The notes under the pieces were generated by a model. It made no database searches. It was not told the DNA's origin and was given only the letters and a program-made list of their open reading frames with translations. A stretch of DNA of 64,000 bases from Panorpa germanica (taxonomy: Eukaryota > Arthropoda > Insecta > Mecoptera > Panorpidae): contig OY783212.1 in the NCBI GenBank assembly GCA_963678705.1, positions 868,001 through 932,000 on the forward strand, in the 5' to 3' direction. This document shows positions 25,711 through 35,661 of the stretch, in pieces. Position numbers and translations under genes: made by a program. How positions within the stretch are numbered: the stretch's first letter is position 1; each line of letters begins with the position of its first letter.

Positions 25711-25968
25711 TTAATTATAACCAATTTCATCAACTGATCCACCCTCTTCACCGTGTTGCTGGGGCTGTGCACCTAGAACAGAAGGGCTGTTTGCGTAGAA
25801 TCCACGTGCAGACCTCTTGCCGATATTTTTCAGCATTTCTCGGTTGGCTAGCACTTGTTTGGAGTTTTCGCGCATCTGACGACGAGCCATCTCCAACATG
25901 AGTCTCTGCCGAAGAACGTCCAAGGGGTTCACAATGGACAGTGACGGAATCGTGCGCTTGTTAATGCC
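25711..25968 (-). CDS. DH44: DH44 coding exon 3 (mature hormone, amidation site, C-terminal tail)
   Basis: Eighty-five codons plus TAA, beginning right after an acceptor gtgtggtttcag. The first residues are GINKR, so the intron sits five residues before the hormone and the whole active peptide is in one exon. The 44-residue peptide is followed by GKR (amidation plus cleavage), then a Gly/Gln/Glu-rich tail ending in IGYN. An open frame continues five prime of the splice site for only four codons (a GTG, no ATG), which supports splicing. AT-rich candidate poly(A) hexamers lie within about 250 bases downstream, but none stands out. Confidence 0.95.
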   Translation of the reverse strand, partial: GINKRTIPSLSIVNPLDVLRQRLMLEMARRQMRENSKQVLANREMLKNIGKRSARGFYANSPSVLGAQPQQHGEEGGSVDEIGYN

Positions 25969-28640
25969 CTGAAACCACACACTCGGGATTAGAAAGAAGT
26001 TACAACAGACGGTAATATCATTTTCTATAAATCTCGTTCGTTGTTTAAATCTCGGATATTTAATTTATAAAATAGATGGCGTAATATTTAAGTATTACCA
26101 TAAAGCATTCAATATTATCTGGGGGAAATCTGGGGGTGTACAGAGTGAAAAAAATTGAAGCCAGTACAAGGAAAATATATAAAATGGGTTCTTTGAGTAG
26201 ATGAGTATATTCTGGGTTTCTTAGTAATGGAGGAAGTAAAAAGAAATAACCTAGAGGCAAGAATGAGGGTAATAAGAGGGGAAGGAGGAAACGAGGAGAA
26301 TGAAGGATGGCGGAAGTAAGGAGAAAGAAAAGAGAGATGAAGGAGGAATTTTGAAAGCAGATGGAGTCAGGTTAGATGTAAAAAAAATGTTAAAAATTTG
26401 TTAAGAAATTGTTAAAAAAAATTTGTAACTGTAAAATGAATGTAAGGAGGTTGTAAGGAGTCGTAAGCGCAGATATAATAAAATACAATACAGTATTAAT
26501 TTTCCAAACAATTTTCAACAGCTTTTCGCATTACACCTTCAAGAATGAAATAAAACTTTTACTTAAGGTTAATGGTTATAAATAACAGATGGCAGCATAA
26601 ACACTAAACTTAAATCAAATACTTTTGAACATAAACAGAATTAGAACAGAAATAACAAAATATTTCAGATACAAAGTTAGAATTGCAATACAAGTACATT
26701 TTGTTTTCGTTATTGAAATACTCTATTTGGTTCAATGTTCATACAGTTCAACGTCTCGTATGTGATACAATTTTCGTTTTCCCTTTTTTACGTCACATGA
26801 GTCAACTTTATAAATAACAAATGTTTTCACTTAACACTTTTATTTTTTTTCTGAGTTAATGGAATTTTCTATTACGGAGAGAACCAATGGGGAGAGGGTG
26901 TTATTGGTTTGGAATTGCTTTAGGTTCTTTTTGAATTATTTACCTGGTGATCTGGATCGTTCAATAGAAATATTGTAGGATCACGAAGTCCGTACCAAGC
27001 GGCGGGTGTTTGACGGTATTTTGCGGAAAGTAGGGGCAGAAGGGGGTAGTCCTCATGGTCCGAGGGTGCTCTCATGGCTGCCTATAAAATAGAAATACAA
27101 TTTATCACAAGCTGTTGATTACAGTTTCATTTAACAGCCTATTAACTTTATTTTTGTTTACAGAGAGGGTTTACATAAATATTACGTTACTGATACATTA
27201 ACCTCTTTCTTTTTTGGTTTGCTGTAGTTTTGTACATTTACACTTCTATTACATAGATTCGTCTCTGATTTTCAAATCATTTTATACAGCTTAGAGCTAC
27301 ACCGGTCTCTAATCAAACTTAGAATAGCTGTTTTGCATACGAAATGCTGTTTATGTATTCTCAACTAGAAGTAAGTTACAGCTCAAACTTTGGGTAACTT
27401 GGACTAGATTTGAAATGATTGCTAAACTAATTAAATATATTACAGACTAACTACATAAGAGTCCTGTAAAAAGACGTTGCAGAATTTGGAAGACATCCGT
27501 TACAAAGCAAATACAAGCAAATAATTGTAACAATGAGCATTTCTGTTTATTATTTAAAAAAAATTAATTTATTTAACATTGTCCTATTTCCGATGCTGGT
27601 TCTGCCACCGACGGCCTCTTATCTACTGGTTTTTATGGTGTTGTGGCCCCATATCTCAGTAAAAAATTTGCACTCTTTCAGTCGTATATGTGAAATGTCT
27701 GTGTTATGTGAAACCGGGCAACGAAAAGGTTATGTGAACTACAGCAGACTTTTTTTAATTTTTAATTTATGATTTCTCGGGTTTCCTACAAACGTAGCCT
27801 TTTATCGCCATTAATAATGTTCCGCTTTTTTTAAATTTTATATCCTGATATACAGCAGACTTGTTGTGTCACCTGCAGCTTACATTATGTGAGCACTTAA
27901 TCAATTTAACTTTGACACCAACACCCACTAATTGCAACACTAGTTCGCAAATCAAAACTGAATATAGAGGGGTCAAGTAAAATGCAGAGATAATGTAAAA
28001 TGCTTTCGTTCACTCCTCAGTCTATCCCTTTTCAAAAGCAATAAAATTTGAAACAAAATTTTAAATTCTCAACATTTTCAAAGATTTTTCTATTTGAACT
28101 TTAATTGATTTAATTGATCTTTACAACAACAACGCACTAAACCTGGATATGCATTCACTTGAAGTTATATTAACTTTAAACAGATGAAGCACGGAAGAAA
28201 AACAAAAATTTGAATTAAATTTCCATGACATCCATCACATTAATTATGTAGCTAAAATGAAAGGTTATTTATGTTGCCCACGATTCAGGCGTTCACTTTT
28301 AATTTCAATTCTCAATTCTCGAAGTCAATTTTACAAATACATTTCGTAGAGAAGTTCAACTGAAATGGATAAATTCCCAGTTTCTCAGCCGTTCTACGAG
28401 ATATGTACTCGTATGTTTACAACATCTACAGATATTTTAAACATTTTTATTTTGTTTCTATTATGACACATAATACGTAACAAATTATCAATATTTTTTA
28501 CTCATTGAGCACAAACTTGCCTGCAGCGATAAAGGAGCAGTGTCGTACAACATGTCGTTTGTCAGATCCTGCGAACAGGACGCTCCAAGACACGCCAACA
28601 GAGCCACCAGGAGTGAGAAGGAAAATTGCTGCAACCGCAT
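25711..28640 (-). CDS. DH44: Corticotropin-releasing-factor-like diuretic hormone 44 (DH44) precursor, three coding exons
   Basis: Joins 28640-28521, 27081-26944 and 25968-25711, all in phase 0, giving 171 codons. Residues 1-23 form a signal peptide ([15 protein letters not shown] then ACLGASCS). A spacer of about 60 residues follows, then Lys-Arg at 90-91, the mature peptide at 92-135, Gly136 as amide donor, Lys-Arg at 137-138 and a 33-residue tail. The mature peptide starts [17 protein letters not shown] and ends REMLKNI. This is the family signature ([15 protein letters not shown] core, amidated C-terminus, about 44 residues). In insects DH44 is secreted by brain neurosecretory cells and acts on CRF-type GPCRs in Malpighian tubules to raise cAMP and drive fluid secretion; it also affects feeding and circadian output. 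The start ATG sits in a good insect context (ACCAACAATGCGG). The exon begins 46 bases upstream at a likely acceptor (28687-28690, gcag), so at least one untranslated 5' exon is expected further right. No disrupting change was seen. Function comes from family knowledge; the structure is seen directly. Confidence 0.93.
25969..26943 (-). other. DH44 intron 2 (GT-AG)
   Basis: 975 bases, donor gtaaat and acceptor gtttcag. A strongly purine-biased plus-strand patch lies at about 26220-26360. Its short open stretches, including GNEENEGW, faintly recall the C-terminal end of the LINE reading frame at 57.5 kb, so it may be a very old LINE tail. Otherwise nothing is recognisable. Confidence 0.7.
26944..27081 (-). 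CDS. DH44: DH44 coding exon 2 (propeptide spacer)
   Basis: Forty-six codons between an acceptor ending ttttatag and a donor CAG|gtaaat. It encodes the spacer peptide starting [18 protein letters not shown] and ending in DPDHQ. The middle holds [14 protein letters not shown], a Tyr/Trp-containing stretch of the kind often seen in the N-terminal propeptide of insect DH44 precursors. No dibasic cleavage site is present. The exon is phase 0 at both ends and carries no stop. In other insects this propeptide segment has no assigned function. Confidence 0.86.
27752..27850 (-). mobile_element. 5'-truncated LINE 3' end (same family as 54.6 kb) with 12-bp TSD, inside DH44 intron 1
   Basis: The plus strand reads T-rich, then tcgggtttcctacaaacgta, then gccttttatcgcc, matching the 3' UTR end at 54630-54680. 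It is flanked on both sides by the identical 12-mer tacagcagactt (27740-27751 and 27851-27862), a textbook target-site duplication. The insertion is under 100 bases and lies antisense on the plus strand, that is, in the same direction as DH44. Confidence 0.8.
28227..28293 (+). repeat. Fragment of the long-TIR element in DH44 intron 1
   Basis: gacatccatcac, attatgtagctaaaatgaaa and cgattcaggcgtt match the left arm of the 30.4 kb element in the same orientation. Confidence 0.6.
28521..28640 (-). CDS. DH44: DH44 coding exon 1 (signal peptide exon)
   Basis: Forty codons: start Met, a hydrophobic leucine-rich core, a likely signal peptidase site after the Ala-Ser-Cys-Ser stretch, then an acidic spacer ending SLQ. 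The transcribed exon probably starts at 28686 after an acceptor reading ttgttgcag. The exon ends CTGCAG followed by gcaagt (28520-28515). This is a GC donor with otherwise perfect consensus. Reading on without splicing meets a stop within about ten codons, and nearby GT donors do not keep the downstream frame, so the GC donor is the best choice. Confidence 0.88.
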
Positions 28641-28699
28641 TGTTGGTGGTTGATGAAGATGGTCTTGTTTTAGATGTCAATATGCTCTGCAACAAATGA

Positions 28700-30410
28700 A
28701 ATATATTTATTTTATATGTCGTAATTAACTCAATCACAATAAAATACAAGATTATTTCAACCAGTGCTGTAATATACTGTTAGGTATGTATCTAGATACA
28801 AAATGTACCTGCATACACTACTTTCTATAAACGATGATTGCAAGAAACATCAAATATAAAGAAATCTTTCTTTGAATCTTCGTGTAGTAAAGGTTGCGCT
28901 TTAAAATGTCAAGCGTACGCCTCATTGATGACTGTTTACTTCAGTTAAAGACCTGTAAACTTTTGAAACTCCAACGAAGCAGATAATGTGGGGAAAGATG
29001 TCTTCAATTTGACATACACATAATCAATAAAAATAATTTATAATAATGTATAGCTCTGTTAACTTTCTTAATAACTAAGTATTGGTATTAATACTTCGTA
29101 CAACGTATGTTTATCATTGTACATTGTTAAGAACTGCTCGCAATATTCATTCGCTTTGTTTTGTGCGGATAAGACCACACGGCTGGGTTACAATTATCCA
29201 ACGCTCAGGAATAAATCCTGACAACCCGGTGTGCTGCATTTCCATTTCCGTTAGGGATTACATGACAAAAGGGATACTGATACACCATGTTAACTCCAGG
29301 GCAATGAATCGATACATATTATAAAATCAATTAGGGAAACTAAGGACAAAATTAGCAATTCTCTGCCTTGTAATTAAGCCTGTGAATTGTGTAGGACATT
29401 CAGAGAAACAGACATTTGTTAGTAAAGGACTATAGCAGTGCTTTTCAACATTTTTCATGACGATTACGATTACGGTGTTTCTTTAATCAAGAGTGAGACT
29501 TTATGAAATAAATTGTAACTTTGAGAACTGCTAGGCTAGATATTTTCCATTGCCTACATTACGAGTATTTGTATATTTTATTCGATTCTACGACGAATTT
29601 GATAATCCTCTTGTTTTAAAGTACACTCTGAGAATCATTCACAATTCTTGATAACCAGAATATAAAAATAGTTATTACGGTAATAATTATACATTTTGAT
29701 ATTGACTATACAATTTATCCGCTTGGATTTTTAATGCTGAAACAAATGGAATACTTCGCGTCATCGCATGCAGTCTAATTGCTTTATGATTTGCATTTAA
29801 GACAATGATTTGTTGTAGCAAGACGTAATACATAGATAAATAGGTTCCGAACCTCTGCTGTTAATATAAAACTCCGACGATAGATGGTGCACTTCATTGT
29901 AAAAGCAAATAAAAAACAATTTAGTTGTATATAGAATAATAAACATACTTTGAATAAAATTCACTCGGTTATAAGAGAATATTCCGCTTGAACAATTTAG
30001 ATTCAATAACTGTATTATTATTAAAATAAACTGACGTCAAAATCTCGTAACAATCGTTGTGTAAAATCAGTGTTTTAGTTGAGAATAAATCGAATAAAGT
30101 GTAAATTCGTTTTGTGGTTTTCTTCTGAAACCTTTAAAAATAACGCCAGAAATCTTAAAATCACAAATCAATGAATCATGAAAAAATGAATTAGAATTCA
30201 ATGCTCTGAGCAAACTAAAGTAATAAAAGTTTATACATTAAAAAAGAAGTTATAAATTCTGCACTCGATCTAGGCGACAAAATTTGGTAAATAAATCAAT
30301 ATTACTGTAATAATAAAATTACCTCAGTTTCTTGGAGTTGATGAATTTCAGATTATTTAAAAATAATAAATTGAAAAACTAAAAAAACGAAAAACTAAAA
30401 TAAATTTATA
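28700..30410. other. 5' flank or 5' intron of DH44
   Basis: A perfect CRE-type palindrome TGACGTCA lies at 30032-30039, about 1.4 kb upstream of the DH44 start codon. No untranslated exon could be fixed. Confidence 0.4.
29436..29530. mobile_element. Possible small hAT MITE
   Basis: Left cagtgcttttcaacattttt and right (reverse complement) cagttctcaaagtt resemble worn hAT termini. About 95 bases, no matching TSD. Confidence 0.35.
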
Positions 30411-30413
30411 TGG

Positions 30414-31213
30414 TACATCTGACTAAATTATTTTATCTAATTCTAATCTAAGACACAAACTCTGTTGATCGCATACCAGCTAGATACAGACGACATCTAT
30501 TGCATAAATTATGTAACTAAAATCAAAAGTTATTTGTGTTGCTCATGATTCAGGCGATAACTTTGTTACTTTTTAATTTTAACAAACATTCGATTTTCTT
30601 AGTGTAGTTCCTCGTTATTCTTTTTTATGTTTAGTATTTTAAAATAGTACAATTCTATAGTTGGTAAAGAATCACGAGAAACACAAGAAGGTATAAAACA
30701 ATAAATTTAAATGATACAAACTTGTGGATCGCGTAAAACCTAGATACTGGCGATATTTATTATATAAATTATTTACCTATAATCAAAATTTCATTCATCT
30801 CAAAAGCAGAGAAAATTGTTTATTTGATAAAGTTGAAAAATTTAACTTTTTTATTAGAAGAAAAGTTTAACAGTGAAAAAAACTGTTTTAAAAATGAAAC
30901 AAATTCTTGAGTTTTTAGAAGGCATGAACATTAGATAATATATCTACTCAAATTTCTTTTGTTACATTAGAAAAACTGAAGAAATTGTATTGAAAGGTTC
31001 AATTTTTTTTATCTATAAGAAGGTGAAAAACATCTGAGATTTATGAATTGAAAATTATCGGTAATCTAACGCCTGAATCAATGGCAACACAAATAATCCT
31101 TCATTTTAGTTATATAATTTATGTAGTAGATGTCGATGTGTATCTAGCTAGTACACAATCCATAGAGTTTGAGTCTTAGAGTGGAATTAGATGAAATAAT
31201 TTAGACAGATGTA
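30414..31213. mobile_element. 800-bp element with long (~150 bp) terminal inverted repeats
   Basis: The left arm (30414-30560) and the reverse complement of 31063-31213 align along their whole length. Shared words include tacatctg-ctaaattatt, gctagatac and gattcaggcg. A part of the arm recurs internally at about 30720-30792. No transposase frame. The TSD is unclear, possibly TA. Confidence 0.75.
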
Positions 31214-33770
31214 CTATAGGAACTTCTTTATTAGAGTTTTATACAATTGATATAAATTAAATCTATGTGTTTCTATCAATTTTAGCTGGTAATAATACAG
31301 AGCCTTCCTATTTGTAATCATCATATATGTTTGTTTTCTTAGAAGCTAAGTCTAACTTTCTTTTTATTTAGTACAAACACACCACGATGATCATTGAAAA
31401 AGAGTCAAACCAAGAATAATATAAATAGTAAATTTGGTGAATTCTATAATTAGAGTATTTAAATGTAGAACTTTTTCGTATGTTTGAATTCATTTAATAA
31501 AGTACATAAATTTGATTTAGAAATAAAATCGGTTCGTCTAAAAGATCCTGCGTTAAAGTTAGATGTTGAGATAGTGATTAAGTATGATCGGTATTATCTT
31601 TTAGAATGTAACTTTTAAGCTTGGTTGTTCCAGACGCGGGTTTTCTTAATAGACAATTACGTTCAGTTCGACGCTCCCAACTCCTACATATTGGTACTTT
31701 TACGTAGACAGCTTAAAAGTTTTAAAATTCTCAAGAAATCTGTTACTTTTAACGCTTATAGAAATATTATTATTTCAATAAACGTTCAGAAGTTTTATTC
31801 TGTTTTAAGCTCCTTAACTTGGTGCAATATATTTTTAGCGAGTCTTATCGTAACATGCAGCGTTCCAGCGTTCCAGCGTTGTGAAGGTATTTACTCTTAT
31901 AGTTTTCCAAACTTGTTAAAAATCCTAACACTATTCTCTGAAGTCAGATGTATTTCTATGAACACACCTGTGATTTTCTCAGCGTTGTTTTTATTTTATA
32001 TTTTAGCAGAGAACTAAACCAATAATATATTTTATGTCGTTATTTACTTATAAAGTTACCAGTAAAAATGTCACGATTGTAGGAAATATCTCTCCTACTG
32101 AACCCGGAAGGAAGTTTAAATTTAATGTTGATTTAATTTACAAACAAAAATTTAATTACGTTTATTTGCCAAACAATACAACCACCAGAAACAGTCAACT
32201 AACTACCAACTTAAGAATAAATAGAAATAGCGGATCAAAGACATTCGGTTAACCGAGTGTCGGGCAGAATAAGAAGTGGAGTAGTGGCCAGTAAATTGTT
32301 ACAGGCTTCCACTACAAATCGAAGGATGTGTAACCGCGATGGACTAGTCAAACTCAGCAAAAACTTATGGCTTCATTTTGTAATGTTTGTTTATGACTTG
32401 CAGTGTTACTTGGGTTGGTTTGCAGGTTCCGGAAACTGCTAACTTTCATGTCAAATAGTTCCAAACAAAGTTTAGTGTATTAGCGTTATACCAACATTAG
32501 AATCAGCATCGGAAGAGTTAGTTGGGGTACTTAGGCTCTTATTTTGTTTGTTATAAGTACCTTAGACTAAAATTTCAGTAAATTGTACTTTACATATAAA
32601 GTGTTAACATGGATCTTAGCTGTCTAACTATTTTTTAAACCGGTCGCGATATTAGAAAAGATATTTGTAATTAAAGACCATTTATGAACTTTGGTCGGGA
32701 ATGTTATAGGGTTATGAATGTTTCTGTCATTATTTTATGTTTAAATTTGAACAATCTATATAAATTCTCTTTTTTTATTGATCGCGTACAAGAAAAACCA
32801 GTAAATTTACCAATTTGTTTGGTACCAATACCAATTCATCGATGCGACGCGGTAATCAGTCCTACGTTTATGCCACGTAATCACATAGTCAGCGAGATAA
32901 CACAATTCGAGGACATATTTTACGATTACATATTTATTAAATAACAATTCGCTTACATTTAATTAATAAATTAATAACAGCTTAACGCTAAGTAAACGAA
33001 GATAATACCGCTGCCGGTTTTTTTGTTTTCGCCGTGGTGTGGGAGTGGCGCGCTTATCTTACACTCTGCACCATTCACAGGCACCAACACCAAGCACCGA
33101 GTAAACCGAGTTAGATTAGTCCAAATCAAAAACGATGTTTTATAAACATTTATCTAATATAGGACAATAGTATTTATATGGATAAAAAAATGTATTTTGC
33201 TATAATCCGATAAGATTGTTTCTTCTGTAATCGTTGTTGTCAGGAGCCTTAACCGAGCCTGTACGAAACAGATCTTCTGGTTATTCATTGTACTGTGCTT
33301 GAACATTTCTGTACCAGCTAATAGCTCTTTTGTTCTCTGTGATCCGTCTTATACAAACATTTAGGTTATCTTTTAAGATATAAAGCCCCTGCAAAGCTTA
33401 CTACATTTATATTTTATTTCTTATTAAAACTCGCTTTGAAGGCACTACATTTAAATGTCTTGTTTATTTATATATGGTACAGAAAACATAAAAGAACTAT
33501 AAAAAAGAATACAACAAATAAATATAGAACTTGATAACAAAAAGATTTCAGGAAGAAACCTCAACGTACAAATAAACTATTTTTTTTATTCTGTTCTATT
33601 TGTTCATTGGATGTTTTCATATTTTAATTAAAATGTTTATTCGGAAGTGTGCTCATATATCAAACATTTAGTGATATCAAAAATATATTTTTATTATAAT
33701 ATTTATAGTATATTGAAACTTAATGGAATATTTAAAAACCAATGTCCTTGTAAGTCCTCTTCTTACTGAA
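31214..33770. other. Region with several modest plus-strand frames and a GC-rich island
   Basis: Frames of 130, 72, 61 and 86 codons lie in series at 31625-32944, but none shows a recognisable domain or codon bias. At 33010-33120 a GC-rich, CpG-containing block stands out and could be a promoter or untranslated exon. On the minus strand it includes a gtgtaaga donor-like site. Confidence 0.35.
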
Positions 33771-33773
33771 TCA

Positions 33774-34390
33774 TCCTATATTATAATGTTGCAGGTGTAT
33801 ATTTATATTCTTATATGTTTGGTTCGAATTTTGCTCTAGAAAAGAATTCCAAGACTTTTGGCGTGCCTGGATTTTCCTCTGAATTTCCTGGAAATCCGTA
33901 ATTTTGGAAAAACTGGAAAAAGTGGGCCCTTTTTTGCTGTTTTGATGAAAGGGGCATTGAGAAAATTGGGGGGGTGCCGGTAGGAAACTTTGGAGAAAGC
34001 TCAAATTTTGGATTTTGTAATAATTGAATATCATATTAAAAAAGAACAAACAAAATTTCAAAATTTTATTTGGGGCACGGGGGCAGTTTTTGCCGAGGGA
34101 AAAAAATGTGCTAGAAAGTTGAAATTTTGAATATAGACTAACTTTGGTACCTAATTAACAAATAGAAAAAATATATATATATAATAACGAATAAATTGAA
34201 AATATTTTATATTTTGTTGAAAAAAAACATATTTCTTAAGTCAGTTTATATGAACAATTATTTGTTCTTATATGTAAAATTAACATAGAACTAGTTAAAT
34301 AATTCAATTTAAAAATGAAACAAAAATTTGAAATTCAATTCAATTCACATACAAAGGACAGTCGTCTCTTGCGACGGGGGTAAACTCTAG
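33774..34390 (+). mobile_element. Non-autonomous Helitron (longer copy)
   Basis: Starts TCCTATATTATAATGTTGC after an A and ends taaactCTAG before a T. The hairpin at about 34361-34376 has one mismatch. It shares both ends and much of the body with the 20.5 kb copy but carries an extra GC-richer middle segment (about 33910-34110). 617 bases. Confidence 0.85.
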
Positions 34391-35402
34391 TAATATCTAT
34401 ATTTTCTATTAGAAATCGATTTATAAAAATGTAGTTGACAATCAAATTAAACAGATCAAGTGTACAGGTATCTTTCTCACTTCCGGTGAATGTAAATGAT
34501 TCTTTCTAAAAAGAATTAAATCCCTTTATTGAACTGATGGTTGATGAAATGAACAGTTTCACTCATCTTTAAGTTGCAGAGCAATACTATTAAATAGTCT
34601 ATTAAGAACATACTAAAACTAAAAGTATTTGTACAAAAAAGATACTCAAATATAAAGATAATTAAAGATTACGCTTTTTACAAAAGTATTTGCTTTGTGT
34701 TTGTTAACAGAAACTCTTTGTTGTTACCTAACCTAAAAACGTGAATGAAACCAGAATTAACCAGACTGTTCATAGTCTATTCATTTAGTTTTTAACAAAG
34801 ATATTTAGTTCTTTAGTCCTTTTCAACGGTCAAAAGAAAACCCAAGAATGCTTGGAAACAAATCGGTAAAACGTTATAACGTTACGGAGCATAAGAATTC
34901 CTAACATATTCGTCTATATCATCAATGGAAAACTTTGGCCTCAACTAACTGTGAGGCTATAGGTTCAGCACTCCAGGCGAGCGGTAAATTAGTGTAGGAA
35001 GATCCCGTAGGCATGACGGGATTCCAGGAATGACTGGTTTTGTAGAGGAATTCTTAAAATACCAACTCGTGTATCTTATATGGTTGGGAGAGTCTGCAAA
35101 CATTCTGATCACTTACTAAAGTTGAATCCAGTGGTTCTAAGCACATTTCTTATTGACACAGCTCCGTGAGTAAAGTTAACTTTACGAATGACTAAGAATT
35201 TATTTAATAATCTATTTCCGGTACATTTGAAACAGCACAGTCGTTTGAATAGTATACGAGTAAATAATAATTCTTTTTTTCACGCGACGAATATACACGG
35301 TTAACACACATAATATTTGTTTTTAACACCTAATATTCTCCACTTTTCCAATTTTTCAATTTCTAATTTTAAACAAATGTTAGCATTGAACACCGTAATA
35401 CA

Positions 35403-35661
35403 CATGCCAAATTTCAACTTTTTATCTTTTACGAATTAAAAGTTATAGAGCAAAAAGTAAATTTTTTTTTCTAGTTTTTCCAAAATTACGGGTTTCCAGG
35501 ATATTCAGGGGAAAATCCGAGGACGCCAAAAGTCTTAGAATTTTTTTCTCTACGAAATAGACAATTTTCATTAAGATGCATGTTGCAGTTTTCGAGCCAC
35601 CATATGAATTGCGTAAACAAATAAACATATAAACTTTAACTTGGAACATTATAATATAGGA
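35403..35661 (-). mobile_element. Helitron 5' half, truncated
   Basis: On the minus strand it starts TCCTATATTATAATGTTCC at 35661. It continues through the cggatttt and ttccaaaattacgggtttcc signature shared with the other copies, and fades near 35403. The 3' hairpin and CTAG are missing. Confidence 0.75.

Larger units (their letters stand above)
27082..28520 (-). other. DH44 intron 1 (GC-AG), with TE insertions
   Basis: 1,439 bases, donor gcaagt and acceptor ttttatag. It carries a 99-base LINE 3' end with a perfect 12-base target-site duplication (27740-27862) and, near 28227-28293, a fragment of the long-TIR repeat whose full copy is at 30414-31213. Apart from these, the intron is AT-rich and shows no conserved-looking element. 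Confidence 0.75.

Noticed and set aside
28505-28699. Plus-strand frame of 64 codons
   Set aside because: Antisense shadow of DH44 coding exon 1.
31625-32944. Series of plus-strand frames (130, 72, 61, 86 codons) resembling a gene cluster
   Set aside because: No domain, no family resemblance, AT-driven amino-acid content and no splice logic linking them; consistent with chance.
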